From assembly GCF_000711875.1 (NCBI RefSeq), contig NZ_JONM01000007.1, forward strand, positions 186,001 through 250,000: 64,000 nt of DNA. Direction: 5' to 3'. Below are positions 1 to 9,790 of this stretch, in pieces. Under the pieces are notes generated by a model that saw only the letters and a program-made list of their open reading frames with translations, did no database searches and was not told where the DNA came from. How positions within the stretch are numbered: the stretch's first letter is position 1; every line of letters starts with the position of its first letter. This DNA comes from Andreprevotia chitinilytica DSM 18519. Lineage in GTDB: Bacteria; Pseudomonadota; Gammaproteobacteria; Burkholderiales; Chitinibacteraceae. The position numbers were made by a program, and so were the translations under genes.

Positions 1-706
1 CGTGGGTGATTTTTGCCTGTCGCTGCGCCTCGGACAGAATCACCGTGCGCTCGGCATCGGCCTTGGACTGGATCTGCTGCGCCCACTCGAACCCTTGCGC
101 ACGCAGCTCCTTGGCCTCGCGCTGGCGTTCCGACTTCATGCGGTCGTAGATGGATTGGCTGGTTTCCAGCGGCAGATCGGCGCGATGGAAGCGCACTTCC
201 ACCACCTCGATGCCCAGCGAGCGGGCCTTTTCCGCCACGGCCTTCTGCACCAGCTCGGTAATCCGCGCACGGTCTTTGGAGAGCAAGGCGCTCAGGTTGA
301 TCTGGCCCAGCTCGCGGCGTAGCGATGAGCTGACCAGCTGCGTCAATTGCGTGCTCGCCTGCTCGGTGGTGCGCAGCGCTTGATAGAACAGCAGCGGATT
401 GGCGATGCGGTAACTGGTATAGGGCTGCACTTCCAGCCGCTTCTGGTCGCCCAGGATGACCTGTTCCGCATCCGGCACCAGCAGCAGCAAGCGCTTGTCG
501 TAGAAAATCACCGTATCCACGAACGGCACTTTGGCGTGCAGGCCCGGCTCGGTGGACGCAGCGACCGGCGCGCCAAGACGCACCAGCAAGGCTTGCTGCG
601 TTTCGGTCACGGTGTACAGCGTGGCGGACAGCAACCACAGCACCAGCAACACAGCTGCGGCAAGCATGATTCGGGTGCGTTGGCTCATCGGGAATTGACT
701 CATCAT
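1..706 (-). CDS. hflC: HflC, SPFH-domain protease modulator (partial, C-terminus off window)
   Basis: HflC pairs with HflK in the inner membrane and forms the periplasmic complex that modulates the FtsH protease. Translation of the minus strand gives a short cytoplasmic N-terminus, a single membrane segment at about residues 12-30, and then an SPFH/band-7 domain containing 'QQALLVRLG' and 'EPGLHAKVPF'. The start is ATGATG at 706-701, overlapping the hflK stop in an ATGA arrangement, so the two genes are translationally coupled. About 235 codons are present and the frame is still open at the window edge, where the coiled region rich in Ala, Glu and Arg has begun. HflC is normally about 290-330 residues, so the end is missing. 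Confidence 0.93.
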   Translation of the reverse strand, partial: MMSQFPMSQRTRIMLAAAVLLVLWLLSATLYTVTETQQALLVRLGAPVAASTEPGLHAKVPFVDTVIFYDKRLLLLVPDAEQVILGDQKRLEVQPYTSYRIANPLLFYQALRTTEQASTQLTQLVSSSLRRELGQINLSALLSKDRARITELVQKAVAEKARSLGIEVVEVRFHRADLPLETSQSIYDRMKSERQREAKELRAQGFEWAQQIQSKADAERTVILSEAQRQAKITH

Positions 707-1764
707 TTGGCCGCCTTGGCTGCAGATTTGTCTTTCTCGTTCAGCTGCATATAGGGCACCACGCTGGATACCCCCTTGCCGGACGAATCGATCACCACCT
801 TGGTCGCCTTCTTCAGCATCTCATCCATGCTTTCCAGATATAAGCGCCATGCCGTCACATCCTTGGCCTTGGCATAACTCTGGTACACCGCCAGAAAGCT
901 CTTCGCCTCGCCCTCGGCCAGATTGACCACCTGCGATTTGTACGCCTGCGCTTCCTGATTGATGCGGTCGGCTTCACCACGCGCACGGGGCAATACGTCA
1001 TTGCGATAAGCCTCCGCCTCGTTGCGCGCCCGTTCCTGATCGGCCCGTGCACGCTGCACGTCGTTGAAGGCATCGATCACGGCCGCTGGCGGGTCGACGC
1101 GTTGCAACTGCACTTGCGTGACGAAGATGCCGGCTTGTTCGGCATCCAGCAGCCGCTGCAGCAGCTCGCGGGATTGATCGGCAATCTGCTGGCGTTTATC
1201 CGACATGGCGGACTGGATCGGCGTGCGGCTGATGATCTCGCGCAAAGCGCTCTCGGCCGCGACCTTGACGACTTTTTCCGGGTTCTCGACCTGGAATAGA
1301 TAGCGGCCGGCATCCTTGATGCGCCAGAACACCACGCAATCCGCCTCGACGATGTTCTCGTCACCGGTCAGCATTTGCTTATCGTGCAGATCAGCGTTGC
1401 TGCCATCCGCATCGGCCACACGCGGCTTGCCCAGATGCAATTCATTGACTTGCGTGACCTTGGGCAACAGCACCGTCTCGACCGGATACGGCAGGTGGTA
1501 ATGCAGCCCCGGCTCGGTGGTGTCCACCCATTTGCCAAAGCGGACCACCACGCCTTGTTCATCCGGCTGCACCTTGTAGATGCCCGCTGCCACCCAGGCG
1601 ATGGCGATCAAACCCGCCAGCAATGGCAATCCGCGGCCGCTCAGGCCCAGCAATTGCAGGGTTTCAAGCAGCTTGTCTCGCGCGGACGACACGAACCCGC
1701 CGCGATCGGATGGCATAGCGGCGCTGGGGGCGTCATCGGGGGAAGAATTCGTCATCGCAGGCAC
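703..1764 (-). CDS. hflK: HflK, SPFH-domain protease modulator
   Basis: HflK is the partner of HflC in the FtsH-regulating membrane complex. The 353-residue product has a Ser/Asp-rich cytoplasmic N-terminus, one transmembrane segment at about residues 46-62, and the band-7 core with 'QPDEQGVVVRFGKW' and 'EPGLHYHLPYP' straight after it. The C-terminal half is Ala/Arg/Glu-rich and likely helical. The N-terminus is shorter and less Gly-rich than in enterobacterial HflK of about 420 residues. It overlaps hflC by four bases. The intergenic stretch 1765-1991 upstream holds no recognisable gene. Confidence 0.95.
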   Translation of the reverse strand: MPAMTNSSPDDAPSAAMPSDRGGFVSSARDKLLETLQLLGLSGRGLPLLAGLIAIAWVAAGIYKVQPDEQGVVVRFGKWVDTTEPGLHYHLPYPVETVLLPKVTQVNELHLGKPRVADADGSNADLHDKQMLTGDENIVEADCVVFWRIKDAGRYLFQVENPEKVVKVAAESALREIISRTPIQSAMSDKRQQIADQSRELLQRLLDAEQAGIFVTQVQLQRVDPPAAVIDAFNDVQRARADQERARNEAEAYRNDVLPRARGEADRINQEAQAYKSQVVNLAEGEAKSFLAVYQSYAKAKDVTAWRLYLESMDEMLKKATKVVIDSSGKGVSSVVPYMQLNEKDKSAAKAAK

Positions 1765-1991
1765 TCAGCAGGGGAAAGCGGCGCGGCATGGCCAGAGAGC
1801 TGGGAATGCGGGGCCGAACAAGACGCGAAATGTAGCATGGCTAGGAATCGTCTGAATCCGCCGCCGCGCGAATGCAGCGTCCAACCGCTCGAAATGCACA
1901 TAAAACGTAGCGGTTCTGTGTATATGTCCATTTACTAATATGCTGCTAGGCTGCCGCGCAATCCCCTACATATAAGATAGAGCGCTGCGCG

Positions 1992-4022
1992 ATGCCCCAC
2001 CCCCTTCGCCCCAACCGGAAGCTCGCGGCCATGCTGGCGCTTGCGTTTGCCTTGCATGGCTGCGGCGGTGGCGGCGGAAGTAGTAGCGGAGCCGCGACGG
2101 CGACCGCAGCCTCGACCGCGCGCACCGATATCACGGCAGCCGTCCTCGCCAACCAGAACATCACGCTCAACGGCGATTCGATCATCAACCTGCCGGCAGG
2201 TGCCACCACCTATACCGGGGTGATCACCGGCCAAGGCACGCTGCTGATCAACCCGGCCGGCGGCACGGCCAGCCCCGGCACGCTGATCGTCACGCAGAGC
2301 AGCAACGTCACCCTGCCCGATGCCCAGCAGGTGGCGACCTCCAGCCTGTCGCACCAGCCGCACTTCGTAGTGGAAATGGTCGGCGAAGACCCGCCCGTCA
2401 TCACCATCAACCCCGGCGCAACGCTTCAGCTTGGCACCAACACCAGTGCGGACAACTCGCCGCTGTTCTTCGCCTATTCCAACAGCAAGAACGCCGCGAA
2501 CGTGATCAACGGCCAGGTCAACCTGGACAACATCCTCAACAACGGCACCCTGGCCCTGAACACCGGCTACAACATGCGGCTGGGGCAGATCAGCGGCAGC
2601 GGCAATGTCGTGCAACGCTCCGGCGCGTGGGGTTTGCCGTTCATGGAGCGCGACAATCCCTTCACCGGCGTGCTCGTGATCAATACCCAAGGCAACTTCG
2701 GCATCTCGCATATTGCCGCCTCGCTGCCGAACGCCAAAGCCGTGCTCAACGAAGGCTCGTGGATCGTCAGCGCGGCCCCCGACCACACCACCCTCATCAA
2801 ACCGAACATCTACGAAGCCCATTACGGCGACGACATCAATTACGGCGGCACCGGCACGGTGATCATGCAGGGCGTCTACAGCTACACCGACAACAGCCCG
2901 CACGGCAGCCCGAATCTGGTGAATCCCGGCCTGAGCGACCCGAGCCTGAACATGTCCGTCGTGGTCAACAAAGGCGGCAGCCCGAACCAGGCCAACGGCC
3001 ACGATTCCAGCTATCGGGGCATCAACATCGAATCCGGCACCGCCCAGTGGGGCGATGGCACAACCAGCGCCTTCTTCCTGCCCAGCGCACCCTCGCCGGC
3101 TGAAGTAAACCCCGCGCTGGGGTCAAAGAACGCCTACATCAACCTGCACAACAACAGCACGCTGGCGATCGATTACAACGGACCGGTCACGCTCAACATC
3201 GGCATTACCGGCGGCGGTGGCGGGCCGGACAAGAGCGGTCTCCCCGGCACCGGCAACGTCAACATCGTGGCGCAAGCCGGCAACGACGTCACCTTCGCGC
3301 AGCCGCAAAACTACAACGGCACCACCACGATTGGCGCAGGCGCGATCCTGCGGCTGGGCAGCGGCAAATCCGTGCCGCTCAACACCGTCACCTTTGATTC
3401 CAGCGGCAACAAGAGCACCGTGCTGACCGCCACCTATAGCGGTGACAGTAGCCTGCTCACGGCCGAATCGACCGGAGGTCTCAGCACCGACGCCATCGTG
3501 GACAACGGCCAGCTGATCATCCAGAACACCGCGACCAACATCACGCTCTCGAACATCAGCGGCAGCGGCTCACTCACCCAGGCGGGCAGCGTGACGACAA
3601 CACTGGCCGGCAGCAACAGCTACAGCGGCGGCACCTCCATTGGCAGCGGCACCTTGAACATCGCCAGCAACGCCGCACTAGGCAGCGGCAGCGTGAAGAA
3701 CGCCGCCACCCTCGCCACCGCCAGCGGCCAGCACGTCATCACGGTGGGCGGCACCTTCAGCCAGACCAGCAGCGGCACGCTCGTGCTCAACATCGGCGGC
3801 GTCAACCAAGGCGTGGATTACGACGTGCTCAAAGTCACCGGGCTGGCCACCCTGCAAGGCACGTTGCAGCTCCATTTCACCGGCAGCTTCGCGGCCGGGC
3901 AGAAATTCCAGCTCATCAGCGCCAGCGGCGGCTTGAGCGGCGACTTCGCCAGCATCAACGGCAACGGCGTGACGGTAGTCGCCAGCCGCGATAGCACTGG
4001 CTATTACGTGACGGTGCAGTAG
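1992..4022 (+). CDS. Putative lipoprotein with autotransporter-type beta-strand repeats, no beta-barrel
   Basis: The product has 676 residues. It starts with a basic N-terminus and hydrophobic stretch ending in 'FALHGC', a plausible lipobox with Cys24, followed by a Gly/Ser/Ala-rich tether. The rest is dominated by Gly, Asn, Thr and Ser with repeating 'G.GTL..N' strands, as in passenger-associated transport repeat proteins. The end, 'FQLISASGGLSGDFASING', resembles the end of an autotransporter passenger, but the protein stops there and no 250-300 residue outer-membrane barrel follows. It is probably a surface or periplasmic beta-helix lipoprotein. The ligand is unknown. No clear Shine-Dalgarno site precedes the chosen ATG, but it gives the best signal peptide. 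Confidence 0.7.
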   Translation: MPHPLRPNRKLAAMLALAFALHGCGGGGGSSSGAATATAASTARTDITAAVLANQNITLNGDSIINLPAGATTYTGVITGQGTLLINPAGGTASPGTLIVTQSSNVTLPDAQQVATSSLSHQPHFVVEMVGEDPPVITINPGATLQLGTNTSADNSPLFFAYSNSKNAANVINGQVNLDNILNNGTLALNTGYNMRLGQISGSGNVVQRSGAWGLPFMERDNPFTGVLVINTQGNFGISHIAASLPNAKAVLNEGSWIVSAAPDHTTLIKPNIYEAHYGDDINYGGTGTVIMQGVYSYTDNSPHGSPNLVNPGLSDPSLNMSVVVNKGGSPNQANGHDSSYRGINIESGTAQWGDGTTSAFFLPSAPSPAEVNPALGSKNAYINLHNNSTLAIDYNGPVTLNIGITGGGGGPDKSGLPGTGNVNIVAQAGNDVTFAQPQNYNGTTTIGAGAILRLGSGKSVPLNTVTFDSSGNKSTVLTATYSGDSSLLTAESTGGLSTDAIVDNGQLIIQNTATNITLSNISGSGSLTQAGSVTTTLAGSNSYSGGTSIGSGTLNIASNAALGSGSVKNAATLATASGQHVITVGGTFSQTSSGTLVLNIGGVNQGVDYDVLKVTGLATLQGTLQLHFTGSFAAGQKFQLISASGGLSGDFASINGNGVTVVASRDSTGYYVTVQ

Positions 4023-4048
4023 TTAGCAGGCGGTGGGCCAGAAGCGGC

Positions 4049-4630
4049 TCACCGCGCCTTCACCGCCAGATATTCGCCATTGCCCACCGGCACCCGCGAC
4101 GAACTGAACGCCGCATCGCCATCCACCAGCCCCACGAACGGCGCCATCTCGCTTTGATGCAACGTCGCGTTATCCACCACCAGCAAGCCGCCCGGCCGCA
4201 ACACGCGTTTGATATCCGGCCACCAGCCCACGTATTCCGAACGCTCGGAATCCAGAAAGATGAAATCGAACGCGGCATCCGGCGTATCCGCCAGCACCTT
4301 GCCGGCATCGGCCTGCAATTGCTCGATGGCGTCGCTCAAACCAGACCGGTCGAAATTGGCTTTGGCGAGCGCGATCTTGTAATCGGACAACTCGATGGTC
4401 ACCACCTTGCCGCCCAAGGATTTCGCCGCACGGGCCAGCCACAGCGTTGAATAGCCGTTGGAGGTGCCAATCTCCAACACTCGCCGCGCCGCATTGGCTT
4501 TGACCAATACATCCAGCAATTGGCCGGTATCGCGGGTGATATTGAGCATGCGCTTGGGGCGCTCGGTGTTGGCGGAATCGTTTTCGGCGCCGAAGGTTTC
4601 GAGTTCGGTGAGTAACCTGTCCAGTTTCAC
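4049..4630 (-). CDS. Class I SAM-dependent O-methyltransferase
   Basis: A 193-residue methyltransferase of the caffeoyl-CoA/catechol O-methyltransferase-like group. Motif I is 'VLEIGTSNGYSTLWLA' at residues 51-66, followed by an acidic residue after the next strand ('VVTIELSD') and 'FDFIFLDSERSEY' near the active-site metal or SAM-binding strand. 'VLRPGGLLVVDN' is the typical post-motif segment. The chosen start is GTG at 4630, because AGGA lies six bases upstream and the longer frame would run into a repeat element. The substrate is unknown. It lies alone between the lipoprotein gene and the tssA end of the T6SS cluster, and I see no functional link to either. Confidence 0.85.
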   Translation of the reverse strand: MKLDRLLTELETFGAENDSANTERPKRMLNITRDTGQLLDVLVKANAARRVLEIGTSNGYSTLWLARAAKSLGGKVVTIELSDYKIALAKANFDRSGLSDAIEQLQADAGKVLADTPDAAFDFIFLDSERSEYVGWWPDIKRVLRPGGLLVVDNATLHQSEMAPFVGLVDGDAAFSSSRVPVGNGEYLAVKAR

Positions 4631-4685
4631 AGGGAATCCTTTTAGCGACCGCCGTTTGCAAGGCAGGGCAATGGGATATGTATTT

Positions 4686-4758
4686 TGTAGGAGCGAGCTT
4701 GCTCGCGATTGCATCAATGAGCCGAGGCGTCGTCATCGCGAGCAAGCTCGCTCCTACA
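4686..4758. repeat. REP-like inverted repeat, family 1
   Basis: A 24-base arm beginning TGTAGGAGCGAGCTTGCTCG at 4686 is repeated in perfect inverted orientation at 4735-4758, with about 25 bases between the arms. The arms are themselves partly palindromic. The same arm recurs at 33908-34040. This is the layout of dispersed REP/REPIN elements that sit between genes. Confidence 0.85.
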
Positions 4759-4781
4759 ACGTTTTCGGCGCTTTCCGCCAA

Positions 4782-5876
4782 TCAAGGCAACACCCCCAAC
4801 AACGACCACAACCGTCTCGCCTCGGCATCGCTCGAGATCAATTCCGCCAGCAGATCACGCAGCGGTTTCTGGCCCCATTCCACCGCGCGGTAGATCAGGT
4901 ACGGCACGGGGCTGTGGGGTTCGGTTTTGGAGAGGTAGTCGGCGATCAGCAGCAGTTGGCGATAGGCGTCGTCGCGGCTGACGGGGTTGTTGAGCTGGGT
5001 GGCGGTCATGGCGGGGGCGGGGTCCGGCTGGCTGGCTGCGGGGGTGGGTTCGGCTGCGGCGACAACGGGCGGCGGCGGCGGTTCGGGGGCAGGTTGCATC
5101 GCGATGAACTCCTGCACGACTTGCATCATCTGGTCGATCGTTTCACGCAGCGCGGCGAAGGATGGCGCTTCGTTGCCCATGTGTTCGGTGTAGCGATCGT
5201 CAAGCTTGGCGAGCCACGCCCTGCTGGCAGCGAGCCGTTCGGCGTTCCGGCGCAGGCCGTTGCCGGCCAGGGTGCGGATGGCATCGGCGTATTGCTTGGC
5301 GGTTTGCTTGGCTTCTTCCTGTTCGGCTTTGGCGGTTTTGCTGGTGCCGGTCAGCAGTTGCTTGCGCGTCAGCGCCTGCCAGTCGGCCAGGGTGATCCGG
5401 CCGACGTCGCCGGCTGCGTCGTCACCGATCAGCGGCACGCCAATGACGAGGGTTTCGGCATAGGCGCGGGCGGCCCATTCCAGCGGGCCGGCCCGAAAAC
5501 TCAGATCACCGTCGCGGATTTGCGGGTGCACGGTGTCCCAGAAGCGTTCGCTCAATTCGGTCAGCAAGGCCAGTGCGGCTTCGAGCCCGGCCAGACCGTG
5601 GCGCTGCTGCCATGCTTCGCCAAGCCAGACGGCGATCATCAGATCCTTGCTGCGTTTGCGGATCACATCGGTGGCGAGCTGCTCAACCGTGGCCCAGTCG
5701 CCGCGCTTCAAGGTGGACTGCCAGATGCCCGAGGGCAGGCTGGCGTCGTCCTCGCGGCGGGCTTCGCGGATCTGGTCGTACTCCGGCTCGTAACGCATCG
5801 GCACGCCGCTGGGGGCGTCATCGCTGATCGGCAGCAGCAAGGGGTCGATCGGGATGACGACGTCGGTACGGCTCAC
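4782..5876 (-). CDS. tssA: Type VI secretion protein TssA
   Basis: TssA caps the growing T6SS sheath and tube or primes its assembly at the baseplate. The 364-residue protein begins with the ImpA N-terminal region ('IDPLLLPISDDAPSGVPMRY' near residues 10-29, then 'YDQIREARREDD'). A Pro/Ala-rich hinge follows around residues 265-295, and the short C-terminal segment has 'RDDAYRQLLLIADYLSKTEP', 'VEWGQKPLRDLLAEL' and a terminal 'LWSLLGV'. That tail is typical of short TssA proteins. Its start overlaps the tssM stop in ATGA, and it is the last gene of the tssJKLMA transcript. Confidence 0.93.
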   Translation of the reverse strand: MSRTDVVIPIDPLLLPISDDAPSGVPMRYEPEYDQIREARREDDASLPSGIWQSTLKRGDWATVEQLATDVIRKRSKDLMIAVWLGEAWQQRHGLAGLEAALALLTELSERFWDTVHPQIRDGDLSFRAGPLEWAARAYAETLVIGVPLIGDDAAGDVGRITLADWQALTRKQLLTGTSKTAKAEQEEAKQTAKQYADAIRTLAGNGLRRNAERLAASRAWLAKLDDRYTEHMGNEAPSFAALRETIDQMMQVVQEFIAMQPAPEPPPPPVVAAAEPTPAASQPDPAPAMTATQLNNPVSRDDAYRQLLLIADYLSKTEPHSPVPYLIYRAVEWGQKPLRDLLAELISSDAEARRLWSLLGVLP

Positions 5877-8800
5877 AGGGTTTCCTCGGATGCAGCAACA
5901 AACTTCGGGTCTTTCGAATCCGGCATGGTGATGTTGCGGAACGGCGATGGCGGCGCGGCCATCGGCAGTGGCGACAGCGCCAGGCTGGCCTTGCCGCCAG
6001 GGGCAATCAAGGCCACGCGCAGGAACATCTGGGCGCGGGCGTCGGTATGCACGGCCGGGGTGCGCACCGGCAGGTTGAACATCAACGCCACATCGCTGTA
6101 GTCGCCGCCGGTCGGCACCCGGTACGGCGAGAGGTGATCACGCAGTAGCCGCAGCAGTGCCCAATGGCCGTCATAGCCCCAACCCGCCTGCTTCTCGAAC
6201 ACGCCCAGCGCAGGCTGGAACGCGTCATCGGTCGGGATTTGTGGCGCGTCCTTGGCCCAGCGCAGCACCAATGAGACCGGCTGGCCGATACTCCAGTGCA
6301 CCCGGTTCTTGTCGCCGCCGGGGTAACGCGCCTTCTGGCCAGCCACGTTCATGCTCCATTCGATCACCTGATCCGCGCCCTGCTCGTGGTCGCGGTCGGT
6401 GCGCCAGCGCACATCCACGTCTACGCCTTGCCACGGGCCACCGGCATCGCGCATGAACAAGGGTGCGAGCCAGGTACGGCCCTGCTGCAGCTCATCGAGG
6501 AACTGGCGGGCAGCATCGGCCTGAGCCGTCTGCAGATCACCCAGCCCCATCTGCACCATCGGCAGGGTTTCATCGAGCAGCTTGGTGAATTCGGCGACGC
6601 GTTCCGGCGCGGCATCCGGCGCTTTGACGTTGTCGGCGAACGGAAAGCGCCCGGCCAGATACTGGTTGAAGTAGCCCGTGAGCTTCATGTAGGCATTGGC
6701 GCTGGCCTGGGTGCGCAAGGCGTTGCAGCGCGAGCTAGCCATGCCGGTGATCGTTTGAATCCGCTCGGCGAAGAACTCCCCGTTGCCCAGCCCGCTGACC
6801 GGCACATCCACTTGTTCGAGCAGCGTCTTGCAGTTGTTCAGGTCCATGTCGTTGAGATCATGGCTGATCAATTTCTCCAGCACGGCCGGACTGGCGCCGG
6901 GGTTCTTCTCCTTGTAGCGCTTCAGCTCGCCGTTCATGTTCTGCCAGCGGTGAACCAGCAACTGATCCTTGACCGACAGCGTGATGCGATGGCCAGCCAG
7001 CCAAGTGACCGCCGGCAGTTCAGACACCGCGAGATTCGCCACCAGTTCGAGCTGTGCGCCAAGGTATTGCTGCAATTCCTTGGGATTGGTGGCGCGGTAA
7101 GCGCGCATGCCGGCGTTCTTGCTGCCATCCCACCAAATGAAGTTGCCATGCAGCGGCTGGTAGAGCGCCAGCGACTGGATCGCGTCCTCCGCGTGGTGCA
7201 GCGAAGCCAGTGCCCGCTCGTTCATTTCACGGGTGGTCGCATCGACCAGATCGCGCCGCTTCAGCTCGTCGAACGCCGTCAGCACAGCCGTCACCGCCCG
7301 GCTCAGCGCCTCGAAATGCAGCGCCTCGTCGTTCGCGTCCAAGCCCTCTTTATCTTCCGAGGCGGCATGCTCGGTGAGCTTGCCCCACATCGATTTCGCG
7401 GTGTTGGCCTGCGCGGCGGATTCCAGCGCCGCGCGATATTGCTCCGGCACCAGCAGCACGTCTTTGATCGAATACTTCTGGTAGTCCTCAAACAGATGCT
7501 GGGCCGCGACCACGCTTTCCGTATCCATGCCCTTCAAGGTGGAATCCGACTGCCGGGCATTGATCTCGCCGGCAGGACTATTGACCACGAAGCTTTGATC
7601 GAGCAGCGAATGAATCGCGGCCCCCAGCTTGACCACCTCATCCTGCAACTCGATGACGCCGCCCTGCCCCTGCTTGAGCAGCGCCGAGAACGAACTCTCG
7701 CCATTGAGCCAGCGATTATGGAACTCCACCCGCACCTGGCCGGCGTGCACCAGCACCCGATCCACCACGTCGCCGCCAATCAGGGAGCAACGCCGCGCCG
7801 TCTCGAGCAAGGCGGTATAGCCGGGCACCAGATCCTGGCCGGAGGTATGCCCCCACGCGCTATTGGTGGCGGCGACCAGTCGGCGCAACAGATCAATCCG
7901 GCCGTTGAACGCTTCCAGCTCCGGCACGCTATTGCCTTGGCCGGCATCGAGCAATTGCAATTCCTGCTCGGCCTGCTGGGCGGTGTGGCTAAAGGTCTCG
8001 TCCGCGTATAAGCGGTTGAGCCAACGTTGCATCAGCAAGGAAAAGTGCTCGGCAATCGCCGGCCGTACCGGGCCCAGGTCGATGGGCTGGCTCATTGGCT
8101 CGTCCGCATCCGCCAGAATGCGACGGAAATGCGCACGCTGCGCCAGCTTGCCGGCATGCAGATCCAGGCCGAACAAGCCATTGGCGAGGTCGGTCGCTTC
8201 ATCCAGCGCCACGGTGGAATCACGGAGCGCGTGGTTGAACTGGTTGGCACGGTGCTCCAGCGTCGAGGCCGCATCAGCCAGCTGTTTGGCGGTGACATAG
8301 CGCGGCCATTTCTCCGGCGCGTCGGTATCGTCGCCCTCTTCGCGGGTGCTGTCCGCGCCAATCGCACGCACCGATTGCGCCGAGCGCAACAGGCCGGCAC
8401 GCAGCGGCATGAACAGCGAATGACGCAGCGCGTTGCTCAGCGCATCGTCGATGCGGGCATCGGTGCTGGTAAACAAGGAGGTCGGAAACAGCACCGAGGA
8501 AAAGCCCCAGGATGGCGCATCGCTCAAGGTGCGCCACAGCGTGCTGACCCCTTGCCGCGCGCCGTCATCGCTGGTCATGGCCGCCCGATGTTCGCCGCGT
8601 TCGTCCTTCATGGTTTTCAGCAGCGTCGCCAGCGTGGTCGCATCGTTACGCTCCACATGCCAGACCCAGGTCATGCCCGCCAGCCAGACCACCGCCAGTA
8701 CGGCCGCCACGGCAATGGTGATGCGATGCCAGCGCCGCCGCATGGTGAGGATGCGCGGAATCGGCTGCGCCAAGCCTTGCTCGGCCAGAATGCGCTGCCG

Positions 8801-9790
8801 CAGCAAGCGGCCGGAGAACACCGGCAATGCCGCTGCCACCTTGCCGTCTTGCGGGGCGAAGTCGTCGACCGGCCCGGTATCCGCCGCGCGCGAGCCGACA
8901 AAATAGATGCCGCGCAGCGCCGGGGCTTCACCCAAGGCATTGCCACGGAAGACCGGATCGCACAGCGCCTGCAGATTGCCGCGAATCGCGTCAAACTGGC
9001 GCGGCAACAAGTAGAGCGCCTCGCTCATGCCCCCCGCCAGCGTGCCGACTTCCGCGCCGGCTTCGACCAGCGTGTGGGTCACCTGATCGAGCGCCAGGTC
9101 CACCCAATCCGAGCGGTAGGCCACGCCGGACGCAAAGGGCGACGACCAGCCCAACATCATGTCCTGCGCATCGTCCGGCAACGCTTGGCTAAGTTCGAGG
9201 AAGCCGGGCACCTGCTCGGTTTCGGTCACCACCAGATAGACCGGCAGGCTCAAGCCCAGCCGTTGCTGCAGATCGGCGAACTTCTTGTAGGCGGAGAGGC
9301 CGGCCGCGACAGATGCATCGCTCGACCATAGATTCTTGGCCGAGACCGTCCACACGATCGCATCAAGCGGCCGATTGGCGCGAATGCGCAGCAAGGCGCC
9401 CAGCAAGCGCCGCCATGCCGACACCGGCGCCAGCGCCCCGTCGGCATGAGCGAACATATCGTCCGGAATCGCCAGCACCGCGCCATCGCTGCCATACCAC
9501 CAGCGGCCGAACCAGCCCGCCTTGCCTTCGCTGTTCAAACGCCAGGCCTGGCACAGCAGCTCGGCGTTTTGCGCCTTGTCGCCCAGCAACAGCACCCACG
9601 GCGTCTGATAGCGGTCGCCCACGCCGATATCGCGTTCCAGCTGGTGCACGGTGCCGCGGAAGGTGCGGTGCGAGCGATCGGTCTGGCGGCGGAACCACCA
9701 CAGCGCGATCAGCAACACGATCAGGAACAGGATGAGCAGCAGCACGAAGCCGATCACCCCCAAGGCATTCATCGAGCCGAGCGCGTTCAT
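5873..9790 (-). CDS. tssM: Type VI secretion protein TssM (IcmF-like)
   Basis: TssM is the large inner-membrane protein that joins TssL and the TssJ lipoprotein to form the membrane complex. The product has 1305 residues. Membrane segments are visible at about 11-32 and 352-376, with a long periplasmic domain after the second. The cytoplasmic loop has 'WVLLLGDKAQNAELL' at residues 65-79, where many IcmF proteins carry a Walker A motif; the Gly-Lys-Thr is absent here. The start overlaps the tssL stop and the stop overlaps the tssA start, both by ATGA. A repeated 'MNALG' at the N-terminus means a start seven residues later is also possible. Confidence 0.95.
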   Translation of the reverse strand: MNALGSMNALGVIGFVLLLILFLIVLLIALWWFRRQTDRSHRTFRGTVHQLERDIGVGDRYQTPWVLLLGDKAQNAELLCQAWRLNSEGKAGWFGRWWYGSDGAVLAIPDDMFAHADGALAPVSAWRRLLGALLRIRANRPLDAIVWTVSAKNLWSSDASVAAGLSAYKKFADLQQRLGLSLPVYLVVTETEQVPGFLELSQALPDDAQDMMLGWSSPFASGVAYRSDWVDLALDQVTHTLVEAGAEVGTLAGGMSEALYLLPRQFDAIRGNLQALCDPVFRGNALGEAPALRGIYFVGSRAADTGPVDDFAPQDGKVAAALPVFSGRLLRQRILAEQGLAQPIPRILTMRRRWHRITIAVAAVLAVVWLAGMTWVWHVERNDATTLATLLKTMKDERGEHRAAMTSDDGARQGVSTLWRTLSDAPSWGFSSVLFPTSLFTSTDARIDDALSNALRHSLFMPLRAGLLRSAQSVRAIGADSTREEGDDTDAPEKWPRYVTAKQLADAASTLEHRANQFNHALRDSTVALDEATDLANGLFGLDLHAGKLAQRAHFRRILADADEPMSQPIDLGPVRPAIAEHFSLLMQRWLNRLYADETFSHTAQQAEQELQLLDAGQGNSVPELEAFNGRIDLLRRLVAATNSAWGHTSGQDLVPGYTALLETARRCSLIGGDVVDRVLVHAGQVRVEFHNRWLNGESSFSALLKQGQGGVIELQDEVVKLGAAIHSLLDQSFVVNSPAGEINARQSDSTLKGMDTESVVAAQHLFEDYQKYSIKDVLLVPEQYRAALESAAQANTAKSMWGKLTEHAASEDKEGLDANDEALHFEALSRAVTAVLTAFDELKRRDLVDATTREMNERALASLHHAEDAIQSLALYQPLHGNFIWWDGSKNAGMRAYRATNPKELQQYLGAQLELVANLAVSELPAVTWLAGHRITLSVKDQLLVHRWQNMNGELKRYKEKNPGASPAVLEKLISHDLNDMDLNNCKTLLEQVDVPVSGLGNGEFFAERIQTITGMASSRCNALRTQASANAYMKLTGYFNQYLAGRFPFADNVKAPDAAPERVAEFTKLLDETLPMVQMGLGDLQTAQADAARQFLDELQQGRTWLAPLFMRDAGGPWQGVDVDVRWRTDRDHEQGADQVIEWSMNVAGQKARYPGGDKNRVHWSIGQPVSLVLRWAKDAPQIPTDDAFQPALGVFEKQAGWGYDGHWALLRLLRDHLSPYRVPTGGDYSDVALMFNLPVRTPAVHTDARAQMFLRVALIAPGGKASLALSPLPMAAPPSPFRNITMPDSKDPKFVAASEETL

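Noticed and set aside
1935-3002. Long minus-strand open frame opposite the lipoprotein gene
   Set aside because: It is a shadow of the GC-rich plus-strand gene, with Val/Ala/Asp-rich sequence and no family features; the plus-strand frame has a signal peptide and lipobox.
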